From contig CM045762.1 of NCBI GenBank assembly GCA_025200525.1, positions 81,993,893 through 82,057,892 on the forward strand: a stretch of DNA of 64,000 nt, in the 5' to 3' direction. The position numbers were made by a program, and so were the translations under genes. Shown here one piece after another: positions 24,361 to 36,509 of this stretch. Below the pieces are notes generated by a model. It saw only the letters and a list, made by a program, of their open reading frames with translations, was not told the DNA's origin and searched no databases. Numbering within the stretch: position 1 is the stretch's first letter; every line of letters begins with the position of its first letter. This stretch comes from Camellia lanceoleosa (Eukaryota; Streptophyta; Magnoliopsida; Ericales; Theaceae).

Positions 24361-25057
24361 AGAAAAAAAAAAAATTGGGATAAGAATGAAAGTTCTTTTA
24401 AAAATTGATAAAATTTAATAAAAAAGTTAAAGTAATTCATATAAAATCAAAAATTTTATACAAATTTAAAATCAAATTAGATAAAAAAAATTAAAAGAAA
24501 ATGATGAAAGTTTGAAAATATTTTGAAACCTTCTTATTCATAATGAATAAAAATCCGTGTATTTATTATATTCATATTTTATTTTTAGTTATGAAATGGA
24601 AATCAAAAGAAATGTAACTTAAATTATTGGATTAATAATAGAAACGTCATATTAATTATTGTTAAATATCACTTTACTTCATATTTAATAATAAAATTGT
24701 ATATTTATTTTATTTATAACTTTTAAATTTGTACATTTTCATAACAAGAAGAGGTATGTCATAACACAGTTAATCTCAATTAATCAGGTTTAACATTTTT
24801 TTAATACAAATTATCAAAATTGCACTAAATATATTTATACATATATTTTAATTTTTTTAAACTACTAATTTAAAAAAGTTATAAACATAAAAATTAACTT
24901 AACATATAAATTTCATATATACCGCAAGATAAAATATTAAATTATTTCAAGATAATTATAATGATTTTTTTTTTTAAATTTATAAAGTCCTGTGCATAGT
25001 GCAGGTTACCACTAGTAATACATAGATTATATAATCTATAATCTATATCTATATCTA

Positions 25058-25059
<2 letters not shown>

Positions 25060-25099
<40 letters not shown>
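25060..25099. repeat. (TCTA)10 microsatellite at a Helitron 5' end
   Basis: Ten uninterrupted TCTA units run straight into TACTATATATTAAG of the Helitron 5' terminus, and the last unit (25096-25099) is its TCTA. Upstream are a few TCTATA units. Other Helitron 5' ends here carry zero to five units. Confidence 0.9.
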
Positions 25100-25100
<1 letters not shown>

Positions 25101-25497
25101 ACTATATATTAAGCAAAAGGGGATTTCTAACCCCCAAGGCCTGTGGGAGCTCCAATATGCCAATTCTAATTTTCTAATTTTCTGTTTTTTGTTTATTTAA
25201 AAAATTAATCTCAGCATTTATTAAGTGATTGGTTCAAAGATTATAATTACACTATTGATAAATGAAAGCACCACCGACGAGAATAAAAAAATAAATGAAA
25301 AGCCCCCAGGTATTTACACGCCACCACTTTTGCTTCCCCAAGAGACCCATGTAATCAATGGGTCAATGGCTCTTAATTTTTTTCTCCCTTAATTTTTTTT
25401 GTTTTGTTTTTTGAAAAAAAATAAATGAACACTTATTAAATTCTATGAAAACTTTATAACTTCTCTAATACACGTATTTACACGCCACCACTTTTGC

Positions 25498-27722
25498 TAT
25501 AGCGATTAGGGTTTCCATTTTCTTTATTAATCGTATTCGAACTCGGTTCCGTGGATGTGTTGTTGTCATACTCTTATCTCTATTCTCTACGCTGTGTTTT
25601 TGAGTTTTGGTTTGTTTTGGGCAAGTTGGGAATAGGTTGGTTGTGTCGAGAAACCTAGAAAAGTTGCCCAGAATTTGGCCTCTCCGCTCGAGCAGGGGTT
25701 TTGGCGCTCGAGCGGGAAAATCACCCTTCCAGTATTTCCTCTGCAGTGTTGTCCGCTCGAGCTGGGGTTTGGACGCTCGAGCGGGGGACCTGTCTGCATA
25801 AGTTCTGAGAGTGTGCATCCACCGCTCGAGCGGGAGTCTGTGAGTGCCACTCGAGCGGGGTTTTGGCTGCTCGAGCGGGGCGACTGGGTTAAAGCTCCGT
25901 GTTTTGACTTTTTGAAATCACTTTTTCACTTCTCTTCTCTCTCTTACTTTTCCAAAAACACCATTGTTGAGCTTCTCACTCTAGAGCTCTACCTTCTCTC
26001 TAGGTATTGATCTAGTAGGAGTGATTTCCTCACCTTTGGCCTTTACAAAAAAGTTGTTGATCGTCGAGGGCTACCTTTTGATCCGAGAAACTTGTGATTT
26101 GGAGCATTTTCGTTTTCTTCATCTTCTTCGTTGGGTGTCACCTTTTGAGGTAGGGATAATCTACTTCATCTTATGAGGTTTGTCTTTGAATTTTAGCATT
26201 TTGATATGTTGGGGGTTGTTGGGTAATTTTTGAGAAAGTTTGGGCCTTTGTGTAATTTTACAAAAGTTGGGGTATTAATTATATAAACCTATATGCAAGT
26301 TAGGCATAGAGAAATGAAATTAATGTTGGAACATTGATGGAAATGGAACCTTAGGATTGTTTTGTGAATTATGGTAAGTTGCCCTAATTAGTTTAATTAA
26401 TTAATGTATATAATTAATTAAAGAAAATGAGGAATCGAATTGAGAGTGTTGAAATTGGGAATGTATGGGACTAAAGGGTGTAGTTGAATCATTTATTGCT
26501 TACCTAGTTGAAATGTTGATATATTATCCATTTGTGCATTTATTTCCTTTTAGAAATAATTGCTTTGGACTACCGGTGGAGGGTAGTATTGATTGCTATA
26601 GACAATGCATGATGATTAGGCAAACTAAAACTAATCAATTGGATGTGTCATAGAGTATGACGGTTGATAGAATACATTAACTTCATGTATTGATAGATTA
26701 TGCATATGACCAGTGTGTTTATGTGCATTATGTGTAGACGGTTGATAGAATACATTAACTTTATGTATTGATTGATTGCGTATATGATTCTGTGTTTATA
26801 TGCATTGCTTGTGTATGGGAGGAGATGGGGGATGTACTCCACGGTTTAGGGGAAGATGGGGATGTACCTCTAAACCGGTTAATGGTTAAGGGAAGATGGG
26901 AGATGGACCCAAGGATGCAGCTCATATGCTTTCCCATTAAAGTGATGATACAGCTCATATGCTTATCTATTGAAGTGTTGATATAGCTCATATGCTTATC
27001 TGTGGCAGTAGTGATATAGCTCATATGCTTATCTATTGAGATGTTTGTTTAATTTGATATAGCACTAAAATGTATATCATTTATGAAGTATGGAAGTGCT
27101 TTATGTGTTATTGATACAACACCAAAATGTGTATCCACCTTGGATTTCGAAAGTGTTCTAGTGATGAACTATAATCTCATCAAAGGTCTTGGCCAGAGTA
27201 CTAAGCCTTGTTTTCAAACTCAATGTTGAATAAGAAATGGGAAGTGAATTGTAACATAGACTTAATTGTCATGGAATTGTAATAAGATGTGAATGAAAGT
27301 ATAAATGTTGACCATCTATTAACTGCTAATCTTTTAGTCATTGTTTATAGCTGGTTTAGTTTATTTCTACTGGGCTGTGGCTCACCCTATATGGGACACC
27401 ATTTTCAGGTACATGAAGCATGCCACCTCCAAGGACATCGCTTGAGAGGCTAGAGGCAGGCAGACGTTTGTGGTTTTGGTTATCTTTTGTTGTATTATAT
27501 GTAATTTCAAGCCAAGGGCTTAATGTGTATTTGAGTTAGTATTCTCCTCTTTGTAACCAAGTGTTAGCTTGGAAAGCTATAAGCCATAGGGCATTTGATT
27601 CTGTTGTTAACATGTAATGTTTCTTGTAAAGGATTACTCTGTGGAATAGAATGATGTTTGTCTCTTATATCAATGCATGTCTAAATTGATAGGTTTAATG
27701 TTATTATTTTGAGGGCGTGACA
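25498..27722 (+). mobile_element. Solo LTR of the gypsy family with TA...CA ends (2225 bp)
   Basis: It begins TATAGCGATTAGGGTTTCC and ends GAGGGCGTGACA, with an exact 5-bp duplication TTTGC (25493-25497 and 27723-27727). It is homologous along its length to the LTRs of the 38577-47147 element: same start, CGCTCGAGCG array (25682-25880), TACCGGTGGAGG block, CTGGGCTGTGGCTCACCC block and GCATGCCACCTCCAAGGACA block. There is no internal domain. Short frames across it are not genes. Confidence 0.9.
26925..27055. repeat. 33-bp minisatellite within the solo LTR
   Basis: Four imperfect units carry AGCTCATATGCTTATCTATT followed by a variable part. The homologous LTRs at 32753-34946 and 48819-51276 carry the same unit in other copy numbers (about 33380-33490 and 49495-49660). 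Confidence 0.8.
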
Positions 27723-27999
27723 TTTGCTTCCCCAAGAGACCCATGTAATCAATGGGTCAATGGCTCTTAATTTTTTTCTCTCTTAATTTTTTTGTTTTGT
27801 TTTTGAAAAAAAATAAATAAACACTTATTAAATTCTATCAAAACTTTATAACTTCTCTAATACATGCATTTACACGCCACCACTTTTGCTTCCCCAAGAG
27901 ACCCATGTAATCAATGGGTCAATGGCTCTTAATTTTTTTTCTCTCTTAATTTTTTTGTTTTGTTTTTTGAAAAAAAATAAATAAATAAACACTTATTAA

Positions 28000-30900
28000 C
28001 AATGAGTCTCATTTTTCTAAACAGTGAGTCTCTTATTAAACAGTGAATCTTTATAACTTTTCTAATACACATATTTTCCTTAACTTTTTACATATCTATT
28101 ATAAACCGTGAGTCTCATTTTTGCTTTCTCCTTCTTCAGTTCTCACTTCTACACTTTTAATTTCAGTGACCACGTATACAAAGAGTAAATGTTATTTTTG
28201 TTTTCTCTTTCTTAACTTTTTCTTTTTTTTATTGTTTTAATATTGTAGTTAATCAAAAATTAGTTCAATGGTTTTTTTTTTAATTTAATCTTTTTATTTA
28301 CTATTTTAATTTTAATTTTTTATTTTTTAATATGATTAAAGTTAGTTAAATATAAACCCTCATAAAGAGAAAAATGTGATTATAATTAGTTGAATGATTC
28401 TTTTTTTTAATGTGATTGTAGTTAGTTTAATAGTTCTTTTTATTTATTTATTTATTTATTTTATTATGGAAAAAATGTGATGTGATTGTAGTTTGTTCAA
28501 TGGCTCTTTTTTTAATATGATTGTCGCAGTTAGTTTTCAATGTTTTTTTTTTTTAATTTAATCTTTTTATTTACTATTTTAACTTTATTTTTGATTTTTT
28601 AATATGATTAAAGTTAGATAAATATAAACCCTCACAAAGAGAAAAATGTGATTATAATTAGTTGAATGATTCTTTTTTTTTAATCTGATTGTAGTTAGTT
28701 TAATAGTTCCTTTTATTTATTTATTTATTTTATTATGAGAAAAATGTGATGTGATTGTAATTTGTTCAATGGCTCTTTTTTTAATATGATTGTTATAGTT
28801 AGTTCAATGATTTTTTTTATGTTATTTAATCTTTTTATTTACTATTTTAATTTTATTTTTGATTTTTTAATATGATTGAAGTTAGATAAATATAAACCCT
28901 GACAAAGAGAAAAATGTGATTATAATTAATTGAATGATTTTTTTTAATGTGATTGTAGTTTGTTTAATAGTTCTTTGTTTTCATTTAGTTATTTAAAAAA
29001 ATAAAATAAATAAACACTTATTAAATTCTTTCAAAACTTTATAACTTTTCTAATACACGTATTTACACGCCACCACTTTTGCTTTCCCAAGAGACCCATG
29101 TAATCAATGGGTCAATGGCTCTTAATTTTTTTCTCTCTTAATTTTTTTGTTTTGTTTTTTGAAAAAAAATAAATAAACACTTATTAAACAGTGCGTCTCA
29201 TTTTTCTAAACAGTGAGTCTCTTATTAAACCGTGAATCTTTATAACTTCTCTATTACACATATTTTCCTTAATTTTTCACATATCTATTGTAAACAGTGA
29301 GTCTCATTTTTGCTTTCTCCTTTTTCAGTTCTCACTTCTACACTTTCAACTTTAGTGACCACGTATACAAACAGTAAGTGTTATTTTTGTTTTCTCTTTC
29401 TTAACTTTTTCTTTTTTTTACTGTTTTAATATTGTAGTTAATCAAAAATTAGTTCAATGGTTTTTTTTTTAATTTAATCTTTTTATTTACTATTTTAATT
29501 TTATTTTTGATTTTTTAATATGATTAAAGTTAGATAAATATAAACCCTCACAAAGAGAAAAATGTGATCATAATTAGTTGAATGATTCTTTTTTTTTAAT
29601 GTGGTTGTAGTTAGTTTAATAGCTCTTTTTATGTATTTATTTATTTTATTATGGAAAAAATGTGATGTGATTGTAGTTTGTTCAATGGCTCTTTTTTTAA
29701 TATGATTGTTGTAATTAGTTTTCAATGGTTTTTTTTTTTTTAATTTAATCTTTTTATTTACTATTTTAATTTTATTTTTGATTTTTTTAGATAAATATAA
29801 ACCCTCACAAAGAGAAAAATGTGATTATAATTAGTTGAATGATTCTTTTTTTAATGTGATTGTAGTTAGTTTTATAGTTCTTTTTATTTATTTATTTATT
29901 TTATTATGAGAAAAATGTGATGTGATTGTAGTTTGTTCAATGGCTCTTTTTTTTTTAATATGATTGTTGTTGTTAGTTCAATGGTTTTTTTTTAATGTTA
30001 TTTAATCTTTTTATTTACTATTTTAATTTTATTTTTGATTTTTTAATATGATTGAAGTTAGATAAATATAAACCCTCACAAAGAGAAAAATGTGATTATA
30101 ATTAGTTGAATGATTTTTTTTTAATGTGATTGTAGTTTGTTTAATAGTTCTTTCTTTTCATTTATTTATTTTATTATGGAAAAAATGTGATGTGATTGTA
30201 AGATAGCGCATAAAAATATTTGTGATTTGTCTAGCAAATAAAAAATTATAATTTGATTTTTTAATATGATTGAAGTTAGAAAAATACAAACCCTCACAAA
30301 GAGAAAAATGTGATTATAATTAGTTGAATAAATCTTTTTTTTAATGTGACTGTAGTTAGTTTAATAGTTCTTTTTATTTATTTATTTATTTTGTTATGAA
30401 AAAAATGTGATGTGATTGTAATTTGTTCAATAGCTCTTTTTTTTAATATGATTGTTGTGGTTAGGTCAATGATTTTTTTTAATGTTATTTAATTTTTTTA
30501 TTTACTATTTTAATTTTATTTTTGATTTTTTAATATGATTGAAGTTAGATAAATATAAACCCTGACAAAGAGAAAAATGTGATTATAATTAGTTGAATGA
30601 TTTTTTTTTTTAATGTGATTGTAGTTAGTTTAATAGTTCTTTTTTTCATTTATTTATTTATTATGGAAAAAATGTGATGTGATTGTAAGATAGCAAATAA
30701 AAATATTTGTGATTTGTCTAGCAAATAAAAAATTATAATTTGATTTTTTAATATGATTGAAGTTAGATAAATACAAACCCTTACAAAGAGAAAAATGTGA
30801 TTATAATTAGTTGAATGAATCTTTTTTTTTAATGTGATTGTAGTTAGTTTAATTTTTTTTTTCATTTATTTATTTTATTATGGAAAAAATGTGATGTGAT

Positions 30901-31510
30901 TGTAGTTTGTTCAATGTCTCTTTTTTTTTTAATATGATTGTTTTTTTTTAATACAATTAGTTGAATATTTTTTTTTTAAAATGTGCTTGTAGTTAGTTTA
31001 ATAGTTCTTTTTTTTCATTTATTTATTTTATTTTGGGAAACGTGATTATAATTAGTTGAATGATTCTTTTTTTTAATATGATTGTAGTTAGTTTAATAGT
31101 TCTTTTTATTTATTTTATTATAGGAAAAATGTGATGTGATTGTAATTTGTGCAATGGCTCTTTTTTTAATATGATTGTTGTAATTAATTCAATGGTTTTT
31201 TTTTTTTTTTAATGTTATTCAATCTTTTTTTTTACTATTTTAATTTTATTTTTGATTTTTTAATATGATTGAAGTTAGATAAATATAAACCCTCACAAAG
31301 AGAAAAATGTGATTATAATTAGTTGAATGATTTTTTTTTTAATGTGATTGTAGTTAGTTTAATAGTTCTTTTTTTCATTTATTTATTTTATTATGGGAAA
31401 AATATGATGTGATTGTAAGATATCGCATAAAAATATTTGTGATTTGTCTAGCGAATAAAAAATTATAATTTGATTTTTTAATATGATTGAAGTTAGATAA
31501 ATAAAAATGT
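28000..31510. repeat. ~265-bp tandem-repeat array of the U/RPA Helitron
   Basis: A module with GATTTTTTAATATGATTGAA, GTTAGATAAATATAAACCCT, CACAAAGAGAAAAATGTGAT and TGTAGTTTGTTCAATGGCTC recurs about a dozen times at steps of roughly 216-270 bp. It is interrupted by one ~500-bp segment (28990-29500) that repeats the 27870 region. The U arms at 3059-4998 and 8190-9913 are built from the same modules. The array ends a few dozen bases before the first recognisable RPA exon, so it may have displaced the upstream exons. Confidence 0.8.
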
Positions 31511-31533
31511 ATTCTTATTCACTTTTTTGAAAG

Positions 31534-34500
31534 GGTGATGCTATGGAAGGAACTGTATGCTCTGAGGAATATGATTACTTCAAAGAACATTTAATTGAGG
31601 GAAAAATATATTGTTTTAGAGTAGTTCATATTATATTGGCTGATGAGAAATTCAAGTTGGTGCCACATTATTATAAGATGTCCTTTACTAATGATACAAC
31701 AATTGTGGACATACTTGATCATGATAATAATATACCATTTCAGTGGTATTTTTTTTAAAAATTATCAGACATTGGCCAATTTCTTCATCAAGATGTTCAA
31801 TTAATAGATACGTTACTTTTACTAAATGATACTTATCTAGATTATATACTTACATAGTTTATTACCAATACAAAAAATTTATGACTATCAAAACAATAAA
31901 CATGCAAATGCTAAAATATGCAGATGTGATTGGCTTGGTTGTTAGTGTAACTGAATGTCAAGGTACTGCAAATCATGATAATTACAAGAGAGAGATTCTA
32001 CTACTTAATACAAGGTATGATACTATAACATATTTTTGTGTCTTTACCAAATTTGAAATACTCTACGAATTATATTATTTTTCCTAATCTCAACTTTTTT
32101 TTTTTTTAATTGTAAAAACAGTTTCACATTGGTAAGACTAACTCTATGGGATGTGTTTGCAACAACTGATGGCATGCAACTATATCATACTCTAGAGAAT
32201 GATAATATTTTGTTTGCTGCTGGATTAACAGTTAAAGATTATCATGGTAGGATTACTTTTTATTCACTTTTATAATATCTACATGCATATACAACTATTG
32301 ATATTAATAAATTATCTTTTCTCAACTTCTAGGTCCATGTCTCGCAACATGCAAATACAACAAGTTATATCTTAATCATCCATTCCGTTATACAAATCAT
32401 ATTCGAGTGTGGTATGTTATGATTGTATAATATTAATCAATTATATTTGACAATATAATTCTCACAATTATATATATATTGACATGTTTATCTAGACTTG
32501 CTATGAATCCTATATCACAAAAGTTGGTATCTTGGAATCGAAAAAATGGATTCTCAATTTCACAGTCATTGATAATACCAAATGCCAAAAGAATTCAAAT
32601 ATGTGATTTTTCCCTCATGCCAAAGGTAAGAATTGTTATCATCCCAATTAATGAAAATTAAATGATATGTATATAATTTGTTTATAGAGAGATTAATTTA
32701 TGTTTTTTCAAATATTTTGTAGGTCTCATATTTTCGAATACTTGGGCACATCTGTAACGCCCTCAAAATAATACAATAAACCCATCAATATTGAGATGTA
32801 TTGATATACAAAAGACCAACATTCTTCTATTTATCAAAGTAGTTCTTACAACAGTATTACATGTTAACAACAAAGCAAATGCCCTACGGGCTTACAGCTT
32901 TCCAAGTCAACACTTGGTTACAAGAAAATAGAGTGCTAACTCAAATACATATTAAGCCCTTGGCCTGAATTACATGTAATACATCAGAAGAAAATAGACA
33001 ACAAAAAGGTCTGTCCGCCTCTAGCCTCCCAAGTTATGTCCTTGGAGGTGGTATGCTACCTGTACCTGAAATGATGTTCCCATATAGGGTGAGCCACAGC
33101 CCAGTAGAAATACACTAAACCAATTATAAACAATGACCAAAATAATAGCATTCAACAGATGGTCCACACTTATATTCCCACTTATACTGTGTTACAGTTT
33201 CATGACAATCATGTCCAAGTTACATTTCACTTTCCGTTTCTTATCCAATTCTCAATTCATACCATAGTTCAGAACCTAGCCAAACAACTTATATGAGACA
33301 ATAACTCATCTTTAACATTTTTCCACTTCACAATAGATAAGCATACTAACTATATCAATACTTCAACAGATAAACACACAAGTTGCATCAACACTTCAAG
33401 GATAAGCATATGAGCTATACCAACACTTCAAAAGATAAGCATATGAGCTATATCAACACTTCAAAAGATAAGCATATGAGCTATATCAATTTCCGGTTTA
33501 GAGGTCCAGCCCCTTTCTTCTAATAAACCGTTTGGTTTAGAGGTCCAGCCCCTTTCTTCCAATAAACCGCCTGAACAAAACAACATATATATATATATAC
33601 ACATCGGTAGTATACATAATCAATCAATACATAAAGTTAATGTATTCTTTCAACCGTCATACTCTATGACACATCCAATTGATTAGTTTTGGTTTGCCTA
33701 ATCATCGTGCATTGTCTACAACAACCAAAACTACACTCCACCGGTAGCCCGAAGCAATTATTTCTAAACAGAAAATAAATGCATCCAACGGGTATAATAA
33801 TCAACATTTCAACTTGGTGAGCGATAAATGATTCAACTACACCCTTTAATCCCATACATTCCCAATCTCGACTTTCTCATTTAAATTTCTCATTTGTCAC
33901 AATTAATTATACAAATTAATTAATCAATGTAATTAGGGCATTTTCCATAATCAACATTACAACCCTAAGGTTTCATTTTCATCAATGTTTCAACATTAAT
34001 TCCATTTCTCCATGCCAAACATGCATATAGGTTTTATATATTTAAAACCCTAACTTTTGTAAAATTACACAAAGGCCCAAACTTTCTCAAAATTACCCAA
34101 CAACGCCCAACATATCAAAATACTAAAATTTAATGACAAAGCTCATAAAGAGGAGTAGGATATCCCTACCTCGAAAGATGACACCCAACGGAGAAGATGA
34201 AGAAACTCATTGTGCTCCAAAACTCAATATTTTCGGATCAAAACGTAGCCCTCGACGATCAACACAACTTTTACAAAGGCCGAAGGTAAGGAAAACACTC
34301 TAATTAGATCAAACCCTAGAGAGAAGGGAGTTTCTAGAGAGAGAAGCTCTCAAAATAACTTTTTGGAAAGTAAGAGAGAGAGAGAGGAAGTGTAGAAAAT
34401 GATTTCAAAATGCCCAACTTCCCTCTGTTATACGAGATTACCGCTCGAGCAGAAAACACAACGCTCGAGCGTCAAGAACAAAAACCATGGTCCGTTCGAG

Positions 34501-35711
34501 CGTAAGAATGCCTGCTCGAGCGCCAAGACACAAGAATAAAGCTCATCCGCTCGAGCGTGAAAAACCAGTCCGCTCGAGCGCAAATTTCTAACTCCCAGAA
34601 CTTACACCAAAAATGTACTAGCCGCTCGAGCGCCAACAAGCCCGTTCGAGCTCGACCTACTTGAGCGTGAATAACGCACCTGCAGAAGTTTTGCAGGGCA
34701 CCAAAATACTAGGAGTGTGAAATCTCCGCTCGAGCGCTCCAAGACCCGCTCGAGCGGAAAGACCAAAAACCTAGCAACAAGATTTTAGACCAAGGCTCAA
34801 CCCACCTGCTCGAAACAAGCCCAACACATCCTAAAACTCAAATGTATGGATTTAAAGGACGACAACAAGATATATACAACCACCAGCTCTACGGAACCGA
34901 GTCCGAAATACAACTGAACAGTAAAGAGATAACCGGGATCGCTATAACATCGAACAAATTGATGTTGACAACCTTTGGATTGATTTGTGCAAAAGTTGAT
35001 ATCAAAAAGTTGAATATCATTATGGTCACATTATTTGTCGTCACTGCCTACATGATGATATTGATATTATAACAAGGTAATTTTCTTTAGGTAAATAATT
35101 ACTATGTACAATAATAATTCAAACTTAACAAGTGTTTTAATTTTTTATTAGGTACAATATTTCCTTTTAACAAGTGTTTTTTTTTTTTTCGTTGATAAGA
35201 TACAATGTTAACCTTGTGGTCAAAGACAGTACTGGTTCAATAAATCTCACTGTTCAAGATAAACGGGCAGAGTTTATTTTGCGATGTCAACCATCATATT
35301 TGAAGAATATGAGATCAAAAGTAGGAAATTATAAAATTTATTATAAATAACTTACTCTTACTTTTTCAAACATAAAGTTATAATTCCAAAATTTTATAGG
35401 ATAATGGCGTTAAAATGATTAAAGATTATATTGCGTCATGCCAAGACTGTCCCTATGCATTTATCATACCTGTACCAACAATGCCACGTCAACTAGATTG
35501 TGCATTGTGCGTGACCTTTGTTTTAAATATAGATTGGTCTGAAAAATGTCTATACCTTTCAGAAAGTAAAAAAAAAAAAAAAAATGTAAGTATAACATTT
35601 TTACTTGATAACATTTTATAAATACATAATATATGTATTGTTCATTAATTATAATACTAACTATCATGTTGACAATGCAGGAATGCTGATGGAAGGCCTA
35701 CAACAATTTAG
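31534..35711 (+). pseudogene. RPA1-like (replication protein A large subunit) gene, 5'-truncated, Helitron-borne
   Basis: Nine exon-like blocks fit RPA1-family OB-fold proteins carried by plant Helitrons: 31534-31807, 31924-32014, 32122-32246, 32333-32411, 32496-32625, 32723-32752 continuing at 34952-35076 after a solo LTR, 35200-35320, 35400-35585 and 35681-35711. Most junctions have GT donors and AG acceptors and keep the frame. Recognisable elements are VPHYYKMSFTNDTTI (OB-fold strand region), VIGLVVSVTEC, LTLWDVFATTDGM, and a HYGHIICRHC zinc-ribbon-like end. Defects: in-frame TAA at 31756-31758, a first donor reading AT instead of GT, a TGA formed across exons 4-5, one TGA in exon 6, and the LTR within exon 6. 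The N-terminal exons are absent. RPA1 binds single-stranded DNA; a role in Helitron replication is inferred from the family. Confidence 0.85.
32753..34946 (-). mobile_element. Solo LTR inside exon 6 of the RPA-like gene (2194 bp)
   Basis: The plus strand reads TGTAACGCCCTCAAAAT ... CGGGATCGCTATA, i.e. TATAGCGATCC ... GTTACA on the minus strand. An exact 5-bp duplication ACATC flanks it (32748-32752 and 34947-34951). Removing the LTR and one duplication restores the exon frame across the site. It holds a CGCTCGAGCG array (34440-34760, about eleven copies) and the AGCATATGAGCTATATCAA minisatellite. It is the same family as the 25498 and 48819 solo LTRs. Confidence 0.93.
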
Positions 35712-35810
35712 ATTTTAGTTATTTTTGTTTTTACGTATTCAGTGAATTTCGAACAAATGTAATAAATTTTTATTTTTATTACTTTAATTATGCAATGTCA
35801 ATATTTTCTT

Positions 35811-36082
35811 TTAAAATTACATACTTATATTTTATCTTAACAATTTTAAAATATGCTTGACATAACTATGAATGGTTTTTTTTTTTTTTTTTTTTTTTAA
35901 ATTTAATCTCGTGCATAGCACGGGTGATATGCTAGGTTTTAATAAATGCTGAGGTTTTTTTTTTTCTTTTAAAATTACATATATTTTATGCTAACAATTT
36001 AAAAATATGTTTGACATAACTATGAATGTTTTTTTTTTTTTTTTAAAACTTAATACCGTGCATAGCACGGGTGATATGCTAG
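35811..36082 (+). repeat. Tandemly duplicated Helitron 3' terminus
   Basis: The last ~125 bp (CTTTTAAAATTACATA, TTGACATAACTATGAATG, a poly-T run, the hairpin and CTAG) occur twice. The first copy ends at 35935 as CTAG followed by G, the second at 36082 as CTAG followed by T. Both hairpins are intact or nearly so. Confidence 0.88.
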
Positions 36083-36509
36083 TATCTATATTAAGGAAAA
36101 GGGGTTTCTATCCCGCAAGTCTTGTAGGAGCTCCAATATCTTAATCTGAATTTTCTAAATTTTTTTTTTAAAAAAAACCTCAGTATTTATTGATTTTGTC
36201 AAAATTCTCTGATCAGCATTTATTAACTTTTACCAATCCACATGTTTTTCCACATGCCTGCATTTATTGATTTGGTCAAAATCCTCTAATCAGCATTTTA
36301 AATCCCCTTATACAAATAATTATAAATACAACCCGTGCATAATTACTGCAGTACCCTTTTCAACTTCTCCCATAGATTATGGTTAGTGATAAAATTGTTA
36401 AATTATTTTTATAAAAAATCTTAAAAAACATAATTTATATATTAAAAAAAATCTAAAACAAATATAAATATTTATAATTATGTCGTGCATAGCACGGGTG
36501 ATTGGTTAG
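36083..36509 (+). mobile_element. X-type Helitron (427 bp)
   Basis: It starts TATCTATATTAAGGAAAAGG directly after CTAG. The 3' hairpin GTCGTGCATAGCACGGG (near 36482-36497) is followed by TGATTGG and TTAG (36506-36509). The interior is standard X. Confidence 0.78.

Larger units (their letters stand above)
20009..25015 (+). mobile_element. Y-type Helitron, copy 1 (5.0 kb including a solo LTR)
   Basis: It starts TATTATATAAGAAAAATGAA directly after CTAG, and the same X-to-Y junction recurs at 36946/36947. The 3' end is an altered hairpin CCTGTGCATAGTGCAGG (24989-25005), TTACCA and CTAG at 25012-25015. About 2.9 kb remain after removing the LTR at 22238-24360. The copy at 47148-52069 is collinear from about 20430 onward. 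The element is noncoding except for a conserved, gene-like but unidentified block at 21060-21375. Confidence 0.75.
25310..29160. repeat. Four dispersed direct copies of a ~150-bp module
   Basis: The motif ACACGCCACCACTTTTGC followed by TTCCCCAAGAGACCCATGTA, ATCAATGGGTCAATGGCTCT and a T-rich tail starts near 25317, 25479 (split by the solo LTR and resumed at 27723), 27871 and 29065. The modules were duplicated before the LTR insertion, since the LTR splits one of them. Confidence 0.8.
25096..36082 (+). mobile_element. Large RPA-bearing Helitron (about 11 kb)
   Basis: The 5' terminus is TCTATACTATATATTAAG at 25096. The 3' terminus is the hairpin CCGTGCATAGCACGG followed by GTGATATG and CTAG (36079-36082). 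A second complete terminus lies 147 bp earlier (CTAG at 35932-35935). The cargo is four direct copies of an ACACGCCACCACTTTTGC module, a ~265-bp tandem array (28000-31500) and a decayed RPA1-like gene. Two solo LTRs are nested (25498-27722 and 32753-34946). RPA-like genes are typical passengers of autonomous plant Helitrons, but I see no Rep or helicase motifs, so this copy is non-autonomous. Confidence 0.75.
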
